Below are positions 9,510-18,277 of a stretch of 64,000 nt of DNA, piece by piece. Within the stretch, counting starts at the first letter, position 1. Each line of letters starts with the position of its first letter. This stretch comes from JAJPKK01 sp963800215 (GTDB lineage Bacteria; Pseudomonadota; Alphaproteobacteria; Rhizobiales; Xanthobacteraceae). Below the pieces are notes generated by a model. The model was not told the origin of the DNA. It did not search any database and saw only the letters and a list, made by a program, of their open reading frames with translations. A program made the position numbers and the translations under genes. Location of the stretch: positions 1 to 64,000 of the forward strand of contig CAWCZY010000013.1 of assembly GCA_963800215.1 (NCBI GenBank), read 5' to 3'.

Positions 9510-10319
9510 ATGCGACTTCTTGCCATCAGCGACCTCCATCTCGGGGATCCCGTGAACCGGGAGTGCTTCGCCAGCATCGGGGCATCTCCGGACGATTGGC
9601 TGATCCTCGCCGGCGACGTCGGTGAGACGGAGGCGCATCTCGCATTGGCATTCGGGCAGCTGCAGCCGCGCTTCGCCCGCCTGATCTGGGTGCCGGGAAA
9701 TCACGAGTTGTGGACCACCGACAGCACTCCGGGCGCCGCCCGCGGTGAAGCGCGTTATCAGGCGCTGGTCGCATTGGCGCGCAGCTTCGGGGTGATCACG
9801 CCGGAGGATCCCTACCCGCTCTGGCCTGAGAGCGCCCGTCCGCTCCGCATTGTGCCGCTGTTCACGCTGTACGACTATACGTTCCGGCCGGACGAAGTGG
9901 CCGCCGACGAGGTGCTTGCCTGGGCGGCGGAAGAGGGCATCGTCTGTGCCGACGAGTACCTGCTGCACCCCTCGCCCTATCCCAATCGTGTTTCCTGGTG
10001 CGCGGCGCGCGTAGCCGCCAGCGAGGCTCGCCTGGCCGCATTGCCGGGGGATTGCGAGACCGTGCTGATCAGCCATTTCCCGCTGTGCCGCGCGCATGCC
10101 CGGCTGCCACGCGTGCCTCGATTTGCGCCCTGGTGTGGCACCCGCTCCACCGAGACGTGGCCGCGCCGGTTCCGCGCCCGTGCGGTGGTTTACGGGCACC
10201 TGCATATCCGCCGATCGTTCGAGGAGGACGGCGTGCAGTTCCACGAGGTGTCGTTGGGCTACGCGCCGCAATGGGACCAGCGCCGGACCGTCGCCTCCTA
10301 TCTGCGTGTGGTTCTTTAA
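9510..10319 (+). CDS. Calcineurin-like metallophosphoesterase, PptH-like
   Basis: 269 residues. Metallophosphoesterase motifs in order: AISDLHLGD, LILAGDVGE, WVPGNHELWT, the LISHFP region and VYGHLHI. The sequence between motifs (SPDDWLILAGDV, VITPEDPYPLW, IVPLFTLYDYTF) strongly recalls mycobacterial PptH (Rv2795c), a hydrolase that removes phosphopantetheine from acyl carrier proteins and is encoded next to PptT. Here the gene is divergent from a phosphopantetheinyl transferase with about 50 bases or less between starts, so the same attach/remove pairing is plausible. The activity is inferred from family and context. The start MRLLAISDLHLG at 9510 fits the family. Confidence 0.82.
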   Translation: MRLLAISDLHLGDPVNRECFASIGASPDDWLILAGDVGETEAHLALAFGQLQPRFARLIWVPGNHELWTTDSTPGAARGEARYQALVALARSFGVITPEDPYPLWPESARPLRIVPLFTLYDYTFRPDEVAADEVLAWAAEEGIVCADEYLLHPSPYPNRVSWCAARVAASEARLAALPGDCETVLISHFPLCRAHARLPRVPRFAPWCGTRSTETWPRRFRARAVVYGHLHIRRSFEEDGVQFHEVSLGYAPQWDQRRTVASYLRVVL

Positions 10320-11460
10320 GAATGGTTCGTCAGTAGAATCTGTGGGCAACGTTTGGCTCCGGTAGTTTTCCCAGTGCGTGATACAGAGCGAGTTCGATGA
10401 CGGGGAAGGTCCGGAATCCATAGGCTTTTCGCATTGTCAGCTTGGCCTTGTTGTTCAAGCCCTCGATGACGCCGCTGGAGAATTGCTTTTTGGCTCTGAA
10501 ATAATTGAGGATTAGTTCGCGATGGCCGTGCAGGGTCTTGGCGACTTTCTTCATCGGCTCGATGCGCGAGCGCATGACTTGCTGGCACCAATCATCGAGG
10601 AATTTGGCGGCCCAGGTCGGTGAGTGGTATTCCCAAAATTGCTGGAAGTCTTCCTTGAGCAGATAGGCTCGCACTGTCTTGAGGTTGTAGCGTAGCAGGT
10701 CGCGCAGCCTGAAGCGTTGCAGGGTGGTGAGATTTGCCACATGTCCGAGCAGACGAATTTGATACTTTCAGACAACGGCTCGCCGATGAGGGTGAAGAAT
10801 CGTTCGAAACTCTCGATTGTACGGTCCTTGCCGATCCACAACAGTCGCGTGCAATCCTTCTCGATCTGGTAGACCAGGGTCAGATACTTGTGCCCCTTGG
10901 CGTACTGGATCTCATCGACGCCGATCGCCTGGATGGGGCCCAGATTGCGATGCTCCAGCCCCCACTCCACCACATACTCGACCGCCTGGCAGACTTTGTC
11001 CCAAGTGCTGCGGAATGCAACGGCGGTTTCCTGCCAGGACAGCTTGCGGGCCCAGTGGGCCAGAAACAGCATGTAGGCCTTGGTCAGCTGATGTTTGCCG
11101 ATCGCCCATGGCAGTTCTTCAACCCGCACGCCGCAGGCTCTGCAATCGACCCGCCGCATGCGGTAAAGTAACAGCACCATGAACCCCCAGAACGGGACGA
11201 ATTCAAAACGGCGGATGCTGAGTTGATCGTAGCCAGCGGCGGGCTTGTGGCAGCCTGAACATACGGGCTTCGAGCCGCGGCGAGGCCGGACGTGAATCTC
11301 GATGGTGCTGCTTTCCGGGGAAAGCCGCGCCTTCTCGTAGACGAAGCCCGGAAAGTGCTGGCAGTGGTTGAGGAGGGTGATCAGCCGCATGGGCGCAAAA
11401 TCCAAAGCAAGGACCGGATCGGACGCCACCTTAATACCCCAGAGAGCGCCCGCAGATGAG
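10320..11460 (-). mobile_element. ISL3-family insertion sequence, internally deleted; ends not resolved
   Basis: The region is occupied by an ISL3 transposase gene that interrupts or abuts a hypothetical gene on the right (from about 11470), whose coding frame starts only after the IS. I could not identify a convincing pair of terminal inverted repeats or a target duplication, so both boundaries are approximate. The left edge lies within about 10-20 bases of the stop of the metallophosphoesterase gene. Confidence 0.5.
10330..11390 (-). pseudogene. ISL3-family transposase with internal deletion and frame change
   Basis: The N-terminus MRLITLLNHCQHFPGFVYEK, a zinc-binding region (CSGC, CRAC) and the first catalytic Asp (IGVDEIQY) are typical of ISL3 transposases. 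The second Asp is in FVCSDMW. Immediately after this the frame changes and the text resumes at NLTTLQRFRLRDLLRYN, so about 50 residues that normally lie between these points are missing. The C-terminal part contains the catalytic Glu (GVIEGLNNKAK) and ends normally. All three DDE residues survive but their spacing is destroyed, so the protein should be inactive. Confidence 0.85.
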
Positions 11461-11469
11461 CTTACAGCC

Positions 11470-11836
11470 AATTGCCCAGACCTCGAACAATGGCCAAGAA
11501 GCTGGATGTATGAAGAGCGCGACCTCTCGGTCGGACAGCAGATGGTGCAATGCTTCAAGCCGTTTTTGCGCCATCTGTTGAGTTCAGGCCCGTCGCGCAA
11601 AACCCTGCGATCGCACCGCGATAACCTGTGGGTTCTCGGTGGCGAGATCATCTCGAAACTGCATGAGGACCCTCGGCTCAGAAAGCGGCCGACAGACCAG
11701 ATCGTACTCGCGTTCCTCGACGACGAAGGTGGACCGCTCATCTCCTACGGGACCGAAGATCAGCAGCGTTCTTTCGAACTCGACCTGCCGAAAGTTCTTT
11801 CGCTTTCTCAAAGAGCGCAGCCCGGGAGGCCAATAG
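11470..11836 (+). pseudogene. Hypothetical protein remnant, truncated next to the IS
   Basis: The frame from about NCPDLEQW through RDLSVGQQMVQCFKPFL and LDDEGGPLISYG reads like a conserved hypothetical protein, then slips near 11790 into a second frame (STCRKFFRFLKERSPGGQ) that ends at 11836. No start codon belonging to the gene is visible: the open frame runs back into the IS. I recognise no function. It looks like a gene cut by the IS and then frame-broken. Confidence 0.5.
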
Positions 11837-12197
11837 GCCCTCAGGCTATGGACATGTGGACAACGCAAGAGCGTTGCCCACATCCCCACAGCCTCAACAA
11901 CAAATACAAATACAAAAGCCAAACCAAGGTTGAATCAGGCAAGGAATACAAGGACTGTTAAATCGCCCACAGATTCTCCGGAGGAGGCTTTAAGATAAGG
12001 TGCCCTCGCGCGCATCGACTGAACCAGCTCGACTGAGCCGTAGCCCTGCGACTCTGCTGGGCCCTTCGAAACGCTCCAGCGATGCGCCGTATCACAGGCC
12101 CGCGCAGGATTAATGGTTTATTTTGAAACCGATTGACGGAGAGCCGCGCTCAGCGCACCAAGGATTGCAATGACACACGGTCAAAACACCAAACCAA
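11837..12197. other. Intergenic stretch without a convincing gene
   Basis: No coding frame here has family-like features. The only item seen is GCCCACAGATTCT at 11965-11977, which is the reverse complement of bases in the transposase 3' end at 10335-10347. Confidence 0.5.
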
Positions 12198-12323
12198 ATG
12201 CTCTTCTCGGAGAAACTCAAGTGGCTCCTGAATCATTGGCCGGCGGCCATGATCTTCCTTGGAACCATCCTCACGGTAATGTGGGTAGTCACGTTGGTCT
12301 GGCTTTTTTTGCGTCTCTTTTAA
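12198..12323 (+). CDS. 41-residue hydrophobic membrane peptide (tentative)
   Basis: A short amphipathic start (FSEKLKWLLNHWP) leads into one long hydrophobic helix (MIFLGTILTVMWVVTLVWL) ending in a basic tail. The even hydrophobicity and clean stop support translation, but there is no clear ribosome-binding site ahead of ATG 12198 and no family is recognised. It lies convergent with the GYF/membrane protein gene. Confidence 0.4.
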   Translation: MLFSEKLKWLLNHWPAAMIFLGTILTVMWVVTLVWLFLRLF

Positions 12324-12373
12324 GCGCACATGAGTAGGTAGAAGGGGGCGCCGGACTTTACGTTGGCTGTCGT

Positions 12374-13649
12374 CTACCGCGGGCGGCCAATCTCGAAATT
12401 CCACAATGTTCTTCGGTCAGCATCGAACTTCAGATCGTCGCGTTCGAGTTCCACCATGGTGGCTTGAGTGGCCCGCACTGCAGCACTCAGCTTGTAATAG
12501 CGATCGCTGGTAGCTTGGTCCGCGAAAGTGGAGCGCTCCTTCGGGGAGCGCGCGAGGTCCCAATTACGCACTAGAAAATCCGCCACATCGCGTTTGGCTG
12601 AATAGAAAGTCCTGATTGCCATAAATGTCTTATTCATGCGCTCGCGCGAAATCTCCTGTCGCCTAGCGAGCGCTCCCATAAAATTGGGCACCACATAGAG
12701 CGGGTCTACCGGATATATCGCCCTGCCCGCTTCGCTTATGCTGGAGCGCTCGGATTCCAGGATGGCAAGATATCGAGTCATCGTCGATTCGGCCGCTGTC
12801 GCCGCCGCACGCAGCTCCCGCGCGCTCTCCACCAATTGATCGCGCGTCGATGCTGCGCGCATGGTATTCAAGGTTATTCCCTTCGGCTCCAGGTCCTTTA
12901 TGAGCTGAACCGTCGCAGTCGACGACTCCTGAACGGCGTCATTCGACGCAAGGACGAGCTTGATGAGCTTATTTGAGGGACTTTCGAGGGCCACGTGATG
13001 AATTTGGTCGGACGTACGCGCATGCGCCAATCGTCGCTTTGCCTGCCAAACATCGTATCCATCTGGTATCCGCAAGATATTCATCACGACCAGCAACATA
13101 GCAGCGATCGAGAAAAGCGCCCAGGCATGGAATGTGCGATAGTTGAACTTGACTGATTTTCTGGCGGTCAAAAATCCGATGACTACCAAGGTCGTAAACT
13201 CAAGAGAAATATAAACAACACCGTGATGACTGCTACCAAATACGAGCGTGATCAACGCTCCCAGACAAAAAATCGTAAATCCCACCGAAAATATATTTGC
13301 GTAATGGACTGCCTTTTTCTCCCGCCAGAATGGCTGCGATATTTTACGGCCGGGATTTCGACCTCGGTTTTATGTCGACGTGTTCCACCAGATCTGATAT
13401 CGGAATTGCAGGTTTTTGCTGCTCAGATTCGGACAAGCTGGTCAACGATGCGAGGCCGGGAACCGACTTGACTTGGCGCCACTCAGTCCATTTACGACGC
13501 CACACAAAATCGGTTGCTTTGATGAGTTGCTGATCGATCCCGGCGACCAGGTCTGAAAACCGGAACGGCCCGGATCGATTCTGGCCCCGCGATACGTGCC
13601 AATCTTCTTCATCGTCATAATATTCTGCGGGGTTGCCTTCGATGGTCAT
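12374..13649 (-). CDS. GYF-domain membrane protein, unknown function (frameshifted)
   Basis: The N-terminal part from ATG 13649 (EYYDDEEDWHV, SGPFRFSDLV, DFVWRRKWTEW) is a GYF_2-type domain, which usually binds peptides on the cytoplasmic face. It ends at a TAA near 13344. The next frame continues without a gap through KISQPFWREKKAVHYANIF into two or three transmembrane helices (GFTIFCLGALITLVFG, TTLVVIGFL, WALFSIAAMLLVVMNIL) and a ~200-residue, largely helical soluble domain ending at 12374. A single one-base slip near 13355 would join them into one ~420-residue protein. If they are separate genes, the second would start at GTG 13285. Confidence 0.6.
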
Positions 13650-14538
13650 AGACGCAAGCTCCACCACAATCGAAACGCCGTCCACTCGGGGAATCCACAC
13701 GATCGCCCGCTCGTGAAAGCTTGCCTCGCCGAGCCCGAAGACTCGTCGTTCATGCTCGGAGGTCGGTGCTCGAAATCCCGGCTCAAGACCTGGAATGTCA
13801 GAGCTCCGCTTGGGGCCGCCGGGTCTTTGGAGCGGCCGTCGCTTGGTGCCGATAGGACCAATTTGGACTAAATTGATGAAAACGTGGTTAATCGGAAGGC
13901 GGAAGTGTGGCCCCCGGGCCGATAGCCAGCGTGGTGACAAACGGCGCTGGTCCCGTGGCCTTTCGGTCCCTGGCGTGGCCTGTGGCAACTGGCCTTTTGT
14001 CCATGCACCGCAGAGCGGCAGGCCCGCGCCTCAGGTCGCTCGATCCCCTGCGTGATATGATGCGCGACGGCGAGTGAGGGGCTGACACCTCACTCCCAGA
14101 GCGCGCTCATGAGTGCAATCGCTCGTCCGCCGCCATGGCACGGCTCCGGCGCTCATGGCGCCTACCGGCACGACAAGCCGAGCCCGGCGAACGACGCGCA
14201 ACACGCCATGGCGTCGTTCCGGCATCTCGCTTGCAGCGCAACACCCCAGAGCATCGTTGCAATGGACTGATGCGGCATGCGCCGACGAAGTGCCTGGACA
14301 TACACATCCAAACGTTCTTTCCGCCAGTTCCAAGAATCACTTAGCATGGTGGGCCACGGCCACCGCAAGAATCCGGTCAGTCACCTGTTTCACTGGTCAG
14401 GACGTTCGGCCGCCTGCCGCCACCCGCGTCAGCCGGACAACGCCAATAGGCTCATTTAGAGTTTGAGTGTGGCTATCCTGCAACCACGACAGGCCCGCTT
14501 TGGCGTATTTTTGAAAACCGGGAGAAGGATTTGCCAGC
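13650..14538. other. Large gap with no recognisable gene
   Basis: Several open frames cross this stretch, but all have arginine/proline-rich, shadow-like translations and none carries a motif or ribosome-binding site that I trust. The last ~60 bases hold the leader of the outer-membrane protein gene, with GGGAGAAGGA as its ribosome-binding site. Confidence 0.5.
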
Positions 14539-15348
14539 ATGAAGAAATTTTTACTGGCCGGCGTTACGTTCGCCGCGCTGATCGCGCCCGCTGCGGCGGC
14601 TGACATTGCGCCTTATTACAGGGCACCGCTGCAGTCGCCCTTCTTGAGTTGGACCGGCTTCTACGTCGGGGTCAATACGGGCTGGATTGGGTCGTGGGAA
14701 AGCGACGTCACGAATATCGGGGCGGATACCGGCACCGGCGGCCTCGGGGCCGCGTTGACCGCTGGAGCGATCCCGGGCACGGTCAATGTGAGCCGCAGCG
14801 GATTTATCGGCGGCGGTCAGATCGGTTACAACTGGCGGCTCGAGGCGAACTTGGTTTTGGGTCTCGAGGCCGACTTCGACGGCACCAGCGCAAAGAGCAG
14901 CGCCTCCGTGGCGTTCCCGAGAACGGCGGCGTTCGCGCCGATCGCCACCGTCTATAATCGCGAGATCAATTCGCTCGGCACCCTGCGCGCCAGGGTCGGT
15001 TACCTCTCGTTTCCCAGCCTGCTTTGGTATGCAACCGGCGGTCTTGCCTATGGACAAACCAAGCTCGGCGTGGCGGCAGCGTGCCCGGCGTGGGCGCCGC
15101 CGTGCTCGACCGAGGGCAGCACCGCGAGCTTATCGTCCAACACGTCCGTGGGCTGGACCTTTGGCGGGGGCGTCGAATGGCAATTTGCACCGGGCTGGAG
15201 CGTGAAGGCCGAATACCTCTACGTTGATCTCGGCAATCAGACCAATACGATCGCCTACAGCTATGGGACCTTCAACAGCAGCCTGGTAACCACCACCCGC
15301 GAACAGGACAACATCGTGCGCGCCGGCCTCAATTACAAACTGTTTTGA
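14539..15348 (+). CDS. Outer-membrane beta-barrel protein (Omp25/Omp31 type)
   Basis: 269 residues with a clear Sec signal peptide (MKKFLLAGVTFAALIAPAAA, cleavage after AAA). The mature protein starts with the typical SWTGFYVGVNTGW motif and has repeated amphipathic strands (GGQIGYNWR, LGLEADFDG, LRARVGYL, WSVKAEYLYVDLG). It ends in Phe (AGLNYKLF), the C-terminal signal recognised by the BAM complex. Alphaproteobacteria carry many paralogues of this eight-stranded family, used for envelope stability. An apparent intrinsic terminator follows 25 bases downstream. Confidence 0.9.
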   Translation: MKKFLLAGVTFAALIAPAAAADIAPYYRAPLQSPFLSWTGFYVGVNTGWIGSWESDVTNIGADTGTGGLGAALTAGAIPGTVNVSRSGFIGGGQIGYNWRLEANLVLGLEADFDGTSAKSSASVAFPRTAAFAPIATVYNREINSLGTLRARVGYLSFPSLLWYATGGLAYGQTKLGVAAACPAWAPPCSTEGSTASLSSNTSVGWTFGGGVEWQFAPGWSVKAEYLYVDLGNQTNTIAYSYGTFNSSLVTTTREQDNIVRAGLNYKLF

Positions 15349-15371
15349 TCGAACGCGTTTTAGGGTTCAAG

Positions 15372-15399
15372 TCGGCCCCGGCTCCGTCGGGGGCTTTTT
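15372..15399 (+). terminator. Intrinsic terminator after the outer-membrane protein gene
   Basis: GCCCC at 15375-15379 pairs with GGGGC at 15390-15394, followed by five T residues. Confidence 0.75.
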
Positions 15400-15638
15400 C
15401 GTTCGGCCGCCGCTAACGACGCCGCCGCCGAACTCATGGTCGACGATGCGAGTGCCGCGGATTCGAGAGGCGCCAATCCCGGGCCCCCCTCGCTCCGGCG
15501 CTCGACGGCAAGCCCTTTTCAGCTCAATGGACCTTCTGCGTCCTTGCGGTGCTCTGCCGAGCTGCGGAAGTTAAGGTTACAAACACATCGCTGTCGTCAT
15601 CATGCTGCACCGCACTTATAAGGGAGGGAACACAAGGC

Positions 15639-16283
15639 ATGCGAGGCAAAAACATGAGTGACGTAGCACCTGTCGCAGCCCAACCCCTAGCATACCGAAG
15701 ACCGACCAAGTTCACGCCGACAAATATTCGACAAATCCACAACCTTCTGGAGCGCGGCAAGAGCAAGGACGAGATCGCCGAGATCATCGGCGTCACGGCC
15801 GCGACCTTGCAGGTGACCTGCTCAAAACTGGGCATCAGCTTGCGCCGACCCGTTTCGGGTGACGCATCTGCTTTGTCGCGAGTGCAACCGCCGCCCATGG
15901 TACGCGCAGCGGCGCATGACCAAAACCGGGACCTCCCAGTTGTCCAGGAACCCGGACCGGTGCAGGCGGAAAGCGGTAAGAAATCGATGAATGCGGCGGG
16001 ACAGATCCCTCCGTCGACGGAAGGCCGGGTCGCGGCGCCGAAGCGCCCATGGCCGTCGGAGAACGCTGATTCGATCCGCGTCACCCTGACGATGCGACAG
16101 AAGAGCGAGGAAAGAACAATCGACCTTCCTGCTGTCGACCGCAACGTCCTCGGGCTGCTCGCTCTCGAAGCGGAATTCCGCTCGATGAGCATCGGCGCCC
16201 TGATCGGCCGCCTCCTTGTTTCGGTCACAAACAGCGAGCACCTTGAGGTCGTGCTTGAAGGATCACACAACCAGTCCGGCTAG
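15639..16283 (+). CDS. Helix-turn-helix protein, unknown function
   Basis: About 214 residues. Residues ~25-60 (NIRQIHNLLERGKSKDEIAE, then IIGVTAATLQVTCSKLGI) form a Sigma-70 region 4/GcrA-like helix-turn-helix. A proline/alanine-rich linker leads to a C-terminal segment (FRSMSIGALIGRLLVSVTNS) that may be an oligomerisation helix pair. AGGGAGGG precedes ATG 15639 by about 9 bases; ATG 15654 is an alternative. Probably a DNA-binding regulator; target unknown. Confidence 0.65.
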   Translation: MRGKNMSDVAPVAAQPLAYRRPTKFTPTNIRQIHNLLERGKSKDEIAEIIGVTAATLQVTCSKLGISLRRPVSGDASALSRVQPPPMVRAAAHDQNRDLPVVQEPGPVQAESGKKSMNAAGQIPPSTEGRVAAPKRPWPSENADSIRVTLTMRQKSEERTIDLPAVDRNVLGLLALEAEFRSMSIGALIGRLLVSVTNSEHLEVVLEGSHNQSG

Positions 16284-16288
16284 ATCTC

Positions 16289-16705
16289 ATGCCGCTTGTG
16301 CCACTCAGGCAAACCGCAGCTGCAGCGCTCGTCGTCCTCCTGCTCGGCTGTCGCGTTGCTTCGGCGGAGCGATGCGTGATTACTGGTCAACGCTACAACC
16401 TCGTTGCCGACGTCGTCAGCTGGTCGATGAGGATCGAAAGCGGCCATCGCTGCATTCGCGGGGTTCGTTATGGCAATGTCGAGTTTGAAAACCTGACGCT
16501 CATTTTGCCTCCACAATCCGGCGAAGTGGCACTGTCGGGCTGGGGATTTACCTACACCGCCGACGAAGGCTTTCAGGGCCAAGATCAATTCATCGTGGGG
16601 GTCTCCGGCAAAATCAAGAAGATACACGGCACCTCGACCATCCGGGTTTTTGTTTCCGTGTTTCGATCGGAACCGTCACACGCCGCGGCGCTTCACCAGA
16701 ATTAA
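16289..16705 (+). CDS. Secreted hypothetical protein
   Basis: 138 residues with a signal peptide (AAAALVVLLLGCRVASAE; a Cys also lies within it, so lipoprotein processing is possible). The mature part has YGNVEFENLTLILPPQSGEV and GFTYTADEGFQGQDQF, a short beta-rich pattern seen in small Bradyrhizobium-type periplasmic proteins. It begins 5 bases after the helix-turn-helix gene stop and may be co-transcribed. Function unknown. Confidence 0.6.
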   Translation: MPLVPLRQTAAAALVVLLLGCRVASAERCVITGQRYNLVADVVSWSMRIESGHRCIRGVRYGNVEFENLTLILPPQSGEVALSGWGFTYTADEGFQGQDQFIVGVSGKIKKIHGTSTIRVFVSVFRSEPSHAAALHQN

Positions 16706-17064
16706 ATGGCCCTGCGCGCTCCGGGAGCCGCGCTCATCGGGATGGGCGCGATCTCAACCGGCTCACATCGTCAAGAACACGCCACCGCTCCAGGGCCCGC
16801 CAAATCGCAACCATCGACACAGCGGTCGAGGTTCCCACAAACGCGTCGGCGATGAGGTCTGGGCGCTCGTCGTCGTTTTGTGGATCTACTAACCGCGGTT
16901 CTGGCCGATTTACATATCCTGCGTGGCTGACGGAAATTCTCGGATCAGATCGCAGAGTTACACCGACTGTCCCGCCTGAAGATGTTCGGATTGAGGGGCT
17001 CTCTATCGGCGGCTCGCTCTTGCGGCCAATCAGAGCAGGCGTCGGTACTGGCACGACGCCACCC
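16706..17064. other. Gap with no recognisable gene
   Basis: Open frames on both strands are proline/arginine-rich with no motif. Nothing is supported here. Confidence 0.5.
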
Positions 17065-17334
17065 CTAATTTTCCTTCTTCTTTTGAACTCGCTTGCGCAG
17101 CCTGACGCCGGGGCCACCTCCATTCTCGTCGATGAATTCGACGCCGGCGGCTTCCAGTGCACGCCGGATTGCTAGGTCGTTGGCGACCGTCATTGACGTC
17201 TCCTTTGTTGTGAGTTCTGCGCGACGGATCGTCGTCGCACCGACCGAAGATGCATTCGCCAAGTCCTCCGCACTCCAGCGTATGAGGGCCCGCGCAGCTC
17301 GGATTTGAGCGCTGGTCAGCGGTGAAACGGGCAT
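17065..17334 (-). CDS. Small XRE-like helix-turn-helix regulator
   Basis: 89 residues: TSAQIRAARALIRWSAEDLA followed by SSVGATTIRRAEL is a classic XRE helix-turn-helix. The tail (AIRRALEAAGVEFIDENGGG, then a Lys/Arg-rich end) is typical of short regulators found in phage and plasmid modules. It is divergent from the YqaJ nuclease gene; the 112-base AT-rich spacer (17335-17446) is the natural place for operator and promoters, suggesting that it controls the recombination module. Confidence 0.75.
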   Translation of the reverse strand: MPVSPLTSAQIRAARALIRWSAEDLANASSVGATTIRRAELTTKETSMTVANDLAIRRALEAAGVEFIDENGGGPGVRLRKRVQKKKEN

Positions 17335-17446
17335 GTTGACGTTTCATCTTGAGTGGTATAAATTACTCCATATGGAATAATCTATGCAAGCATAAGACGC
17401 GCTATAATAGCGGGAATTTTGGTCTGTGAAAATGAGGAGAAGAGAG

Positions 17447-18277
17447 ATGCCAATCGATACCCCACGAAAAGCTCATGGAGATAGGCGCCACTTCATCGGC
17501 GGCTCTGACGCCCGCATTATCATGGGCCAGGACGAAAAGGCGCTGATCCGCCTCTGGCAGGAGAAGCGCGGCGAGGTCGGGCCGGAGGACCTCTCCACCA
17601 ACCTGATCGTCCAGCTCGGCCTCGTGACCGAGGACCTCAATCGCCAGTGGTACGAACGCAATTCCGGGAACGCCATCAAGGACGTCCAGTGCTGGGTCAA
17701 GCACCCGGTCATTCGATGGATGGCGGCCACCCTCGATGGCAGGGTGGAGGGGACGGGCGCGGTCTACGAGGCCAAGTTCATGCTGCCGTGGTCGTTCTCG
17801 GAGGAGTTCGCGGCCGAGAAATACATGGCCCAGCTCCAGCACAACATGTGGGTGACCAACGCCCGGATGGCCGCGCTCTCGATCATCACCGGTGGCGGCA
17901 AATGGGTGGAGATATCGATTGCCGCCGACCCGCTGTACCAGCACCTACTGCTCACCGCGGAGAAGAAGTTCTGGCGGTGTGTGTCATTCGGCGAGCCCCC
18001 TCGCCTGTTCGGGGTCGAGCCGCCACGGCCGCGGATCGAAGCCGTGCGGGTCGTCGACATGGGGGAGTCGAACTCGTGGGCGCAGTTCGCTGCGGTGTTC
18101 CGCATCACCCGGTCTGGCTTCCTCGAACATGAGAAGGCCAAGACCGAGCTCAAGGGGTTGATGCCGGAGGACGCCAAGGAGGCGTTCGGCCACGGCATTC
18201 GGGCCAAGCGCTCCAAGTCCGGGGCGGTCAGCTTCGAGGTGATGGATGCGGAGGCCAATCATGCACCGGTCCAGTGA
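17447..18277 (+). CDS. YqaJ-family phage recombination exonuclease
   Basis: About 276 residues. HFIGGSDARIIMG is the YqaJ N-terminal signature. Catalytic PD-(D/E)XK residues are visible in MAATLDGRVE and AVYEAKF, followed by HNMWVTNARMAALSIITGG, as in lambda-exonuclease-like enzymes that resect double-stranded ends for annealing-type recombination. I prefer ATG 17447 because GAGGAGAAGAGAG lies directly ahead; upstream starts are possible. The 3' end overlaps the ERF gene, so the two are coupled, matching the usual exonuclease plus annealase pairing. Confidence 0.85.
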   Translation: MPIDTPRKAHGDRRHFIGGSDARIIMGQDEKALIRLWQEKRGEVGPEDLSTNLIVQLGLVTEDLNRQWYERNSGNAIKDVQCWVKHPVIRWMAATLDGRVEGTGAVYEAKFMLPWSFSEEFAAEKYMAQLQHNMWVTNARMAALSIITGGGKWVEISIAADPLYQHLLLTAEKKFWRCVSFGEPPRLFGVEPPRPRIEAVRVVDMGESNSWAQFAAVFRITRSGFLEHEKAKTELKGLMPEDAKEAFGHGIRAKRSKSGAVSFEVMDAEANHAPVQ

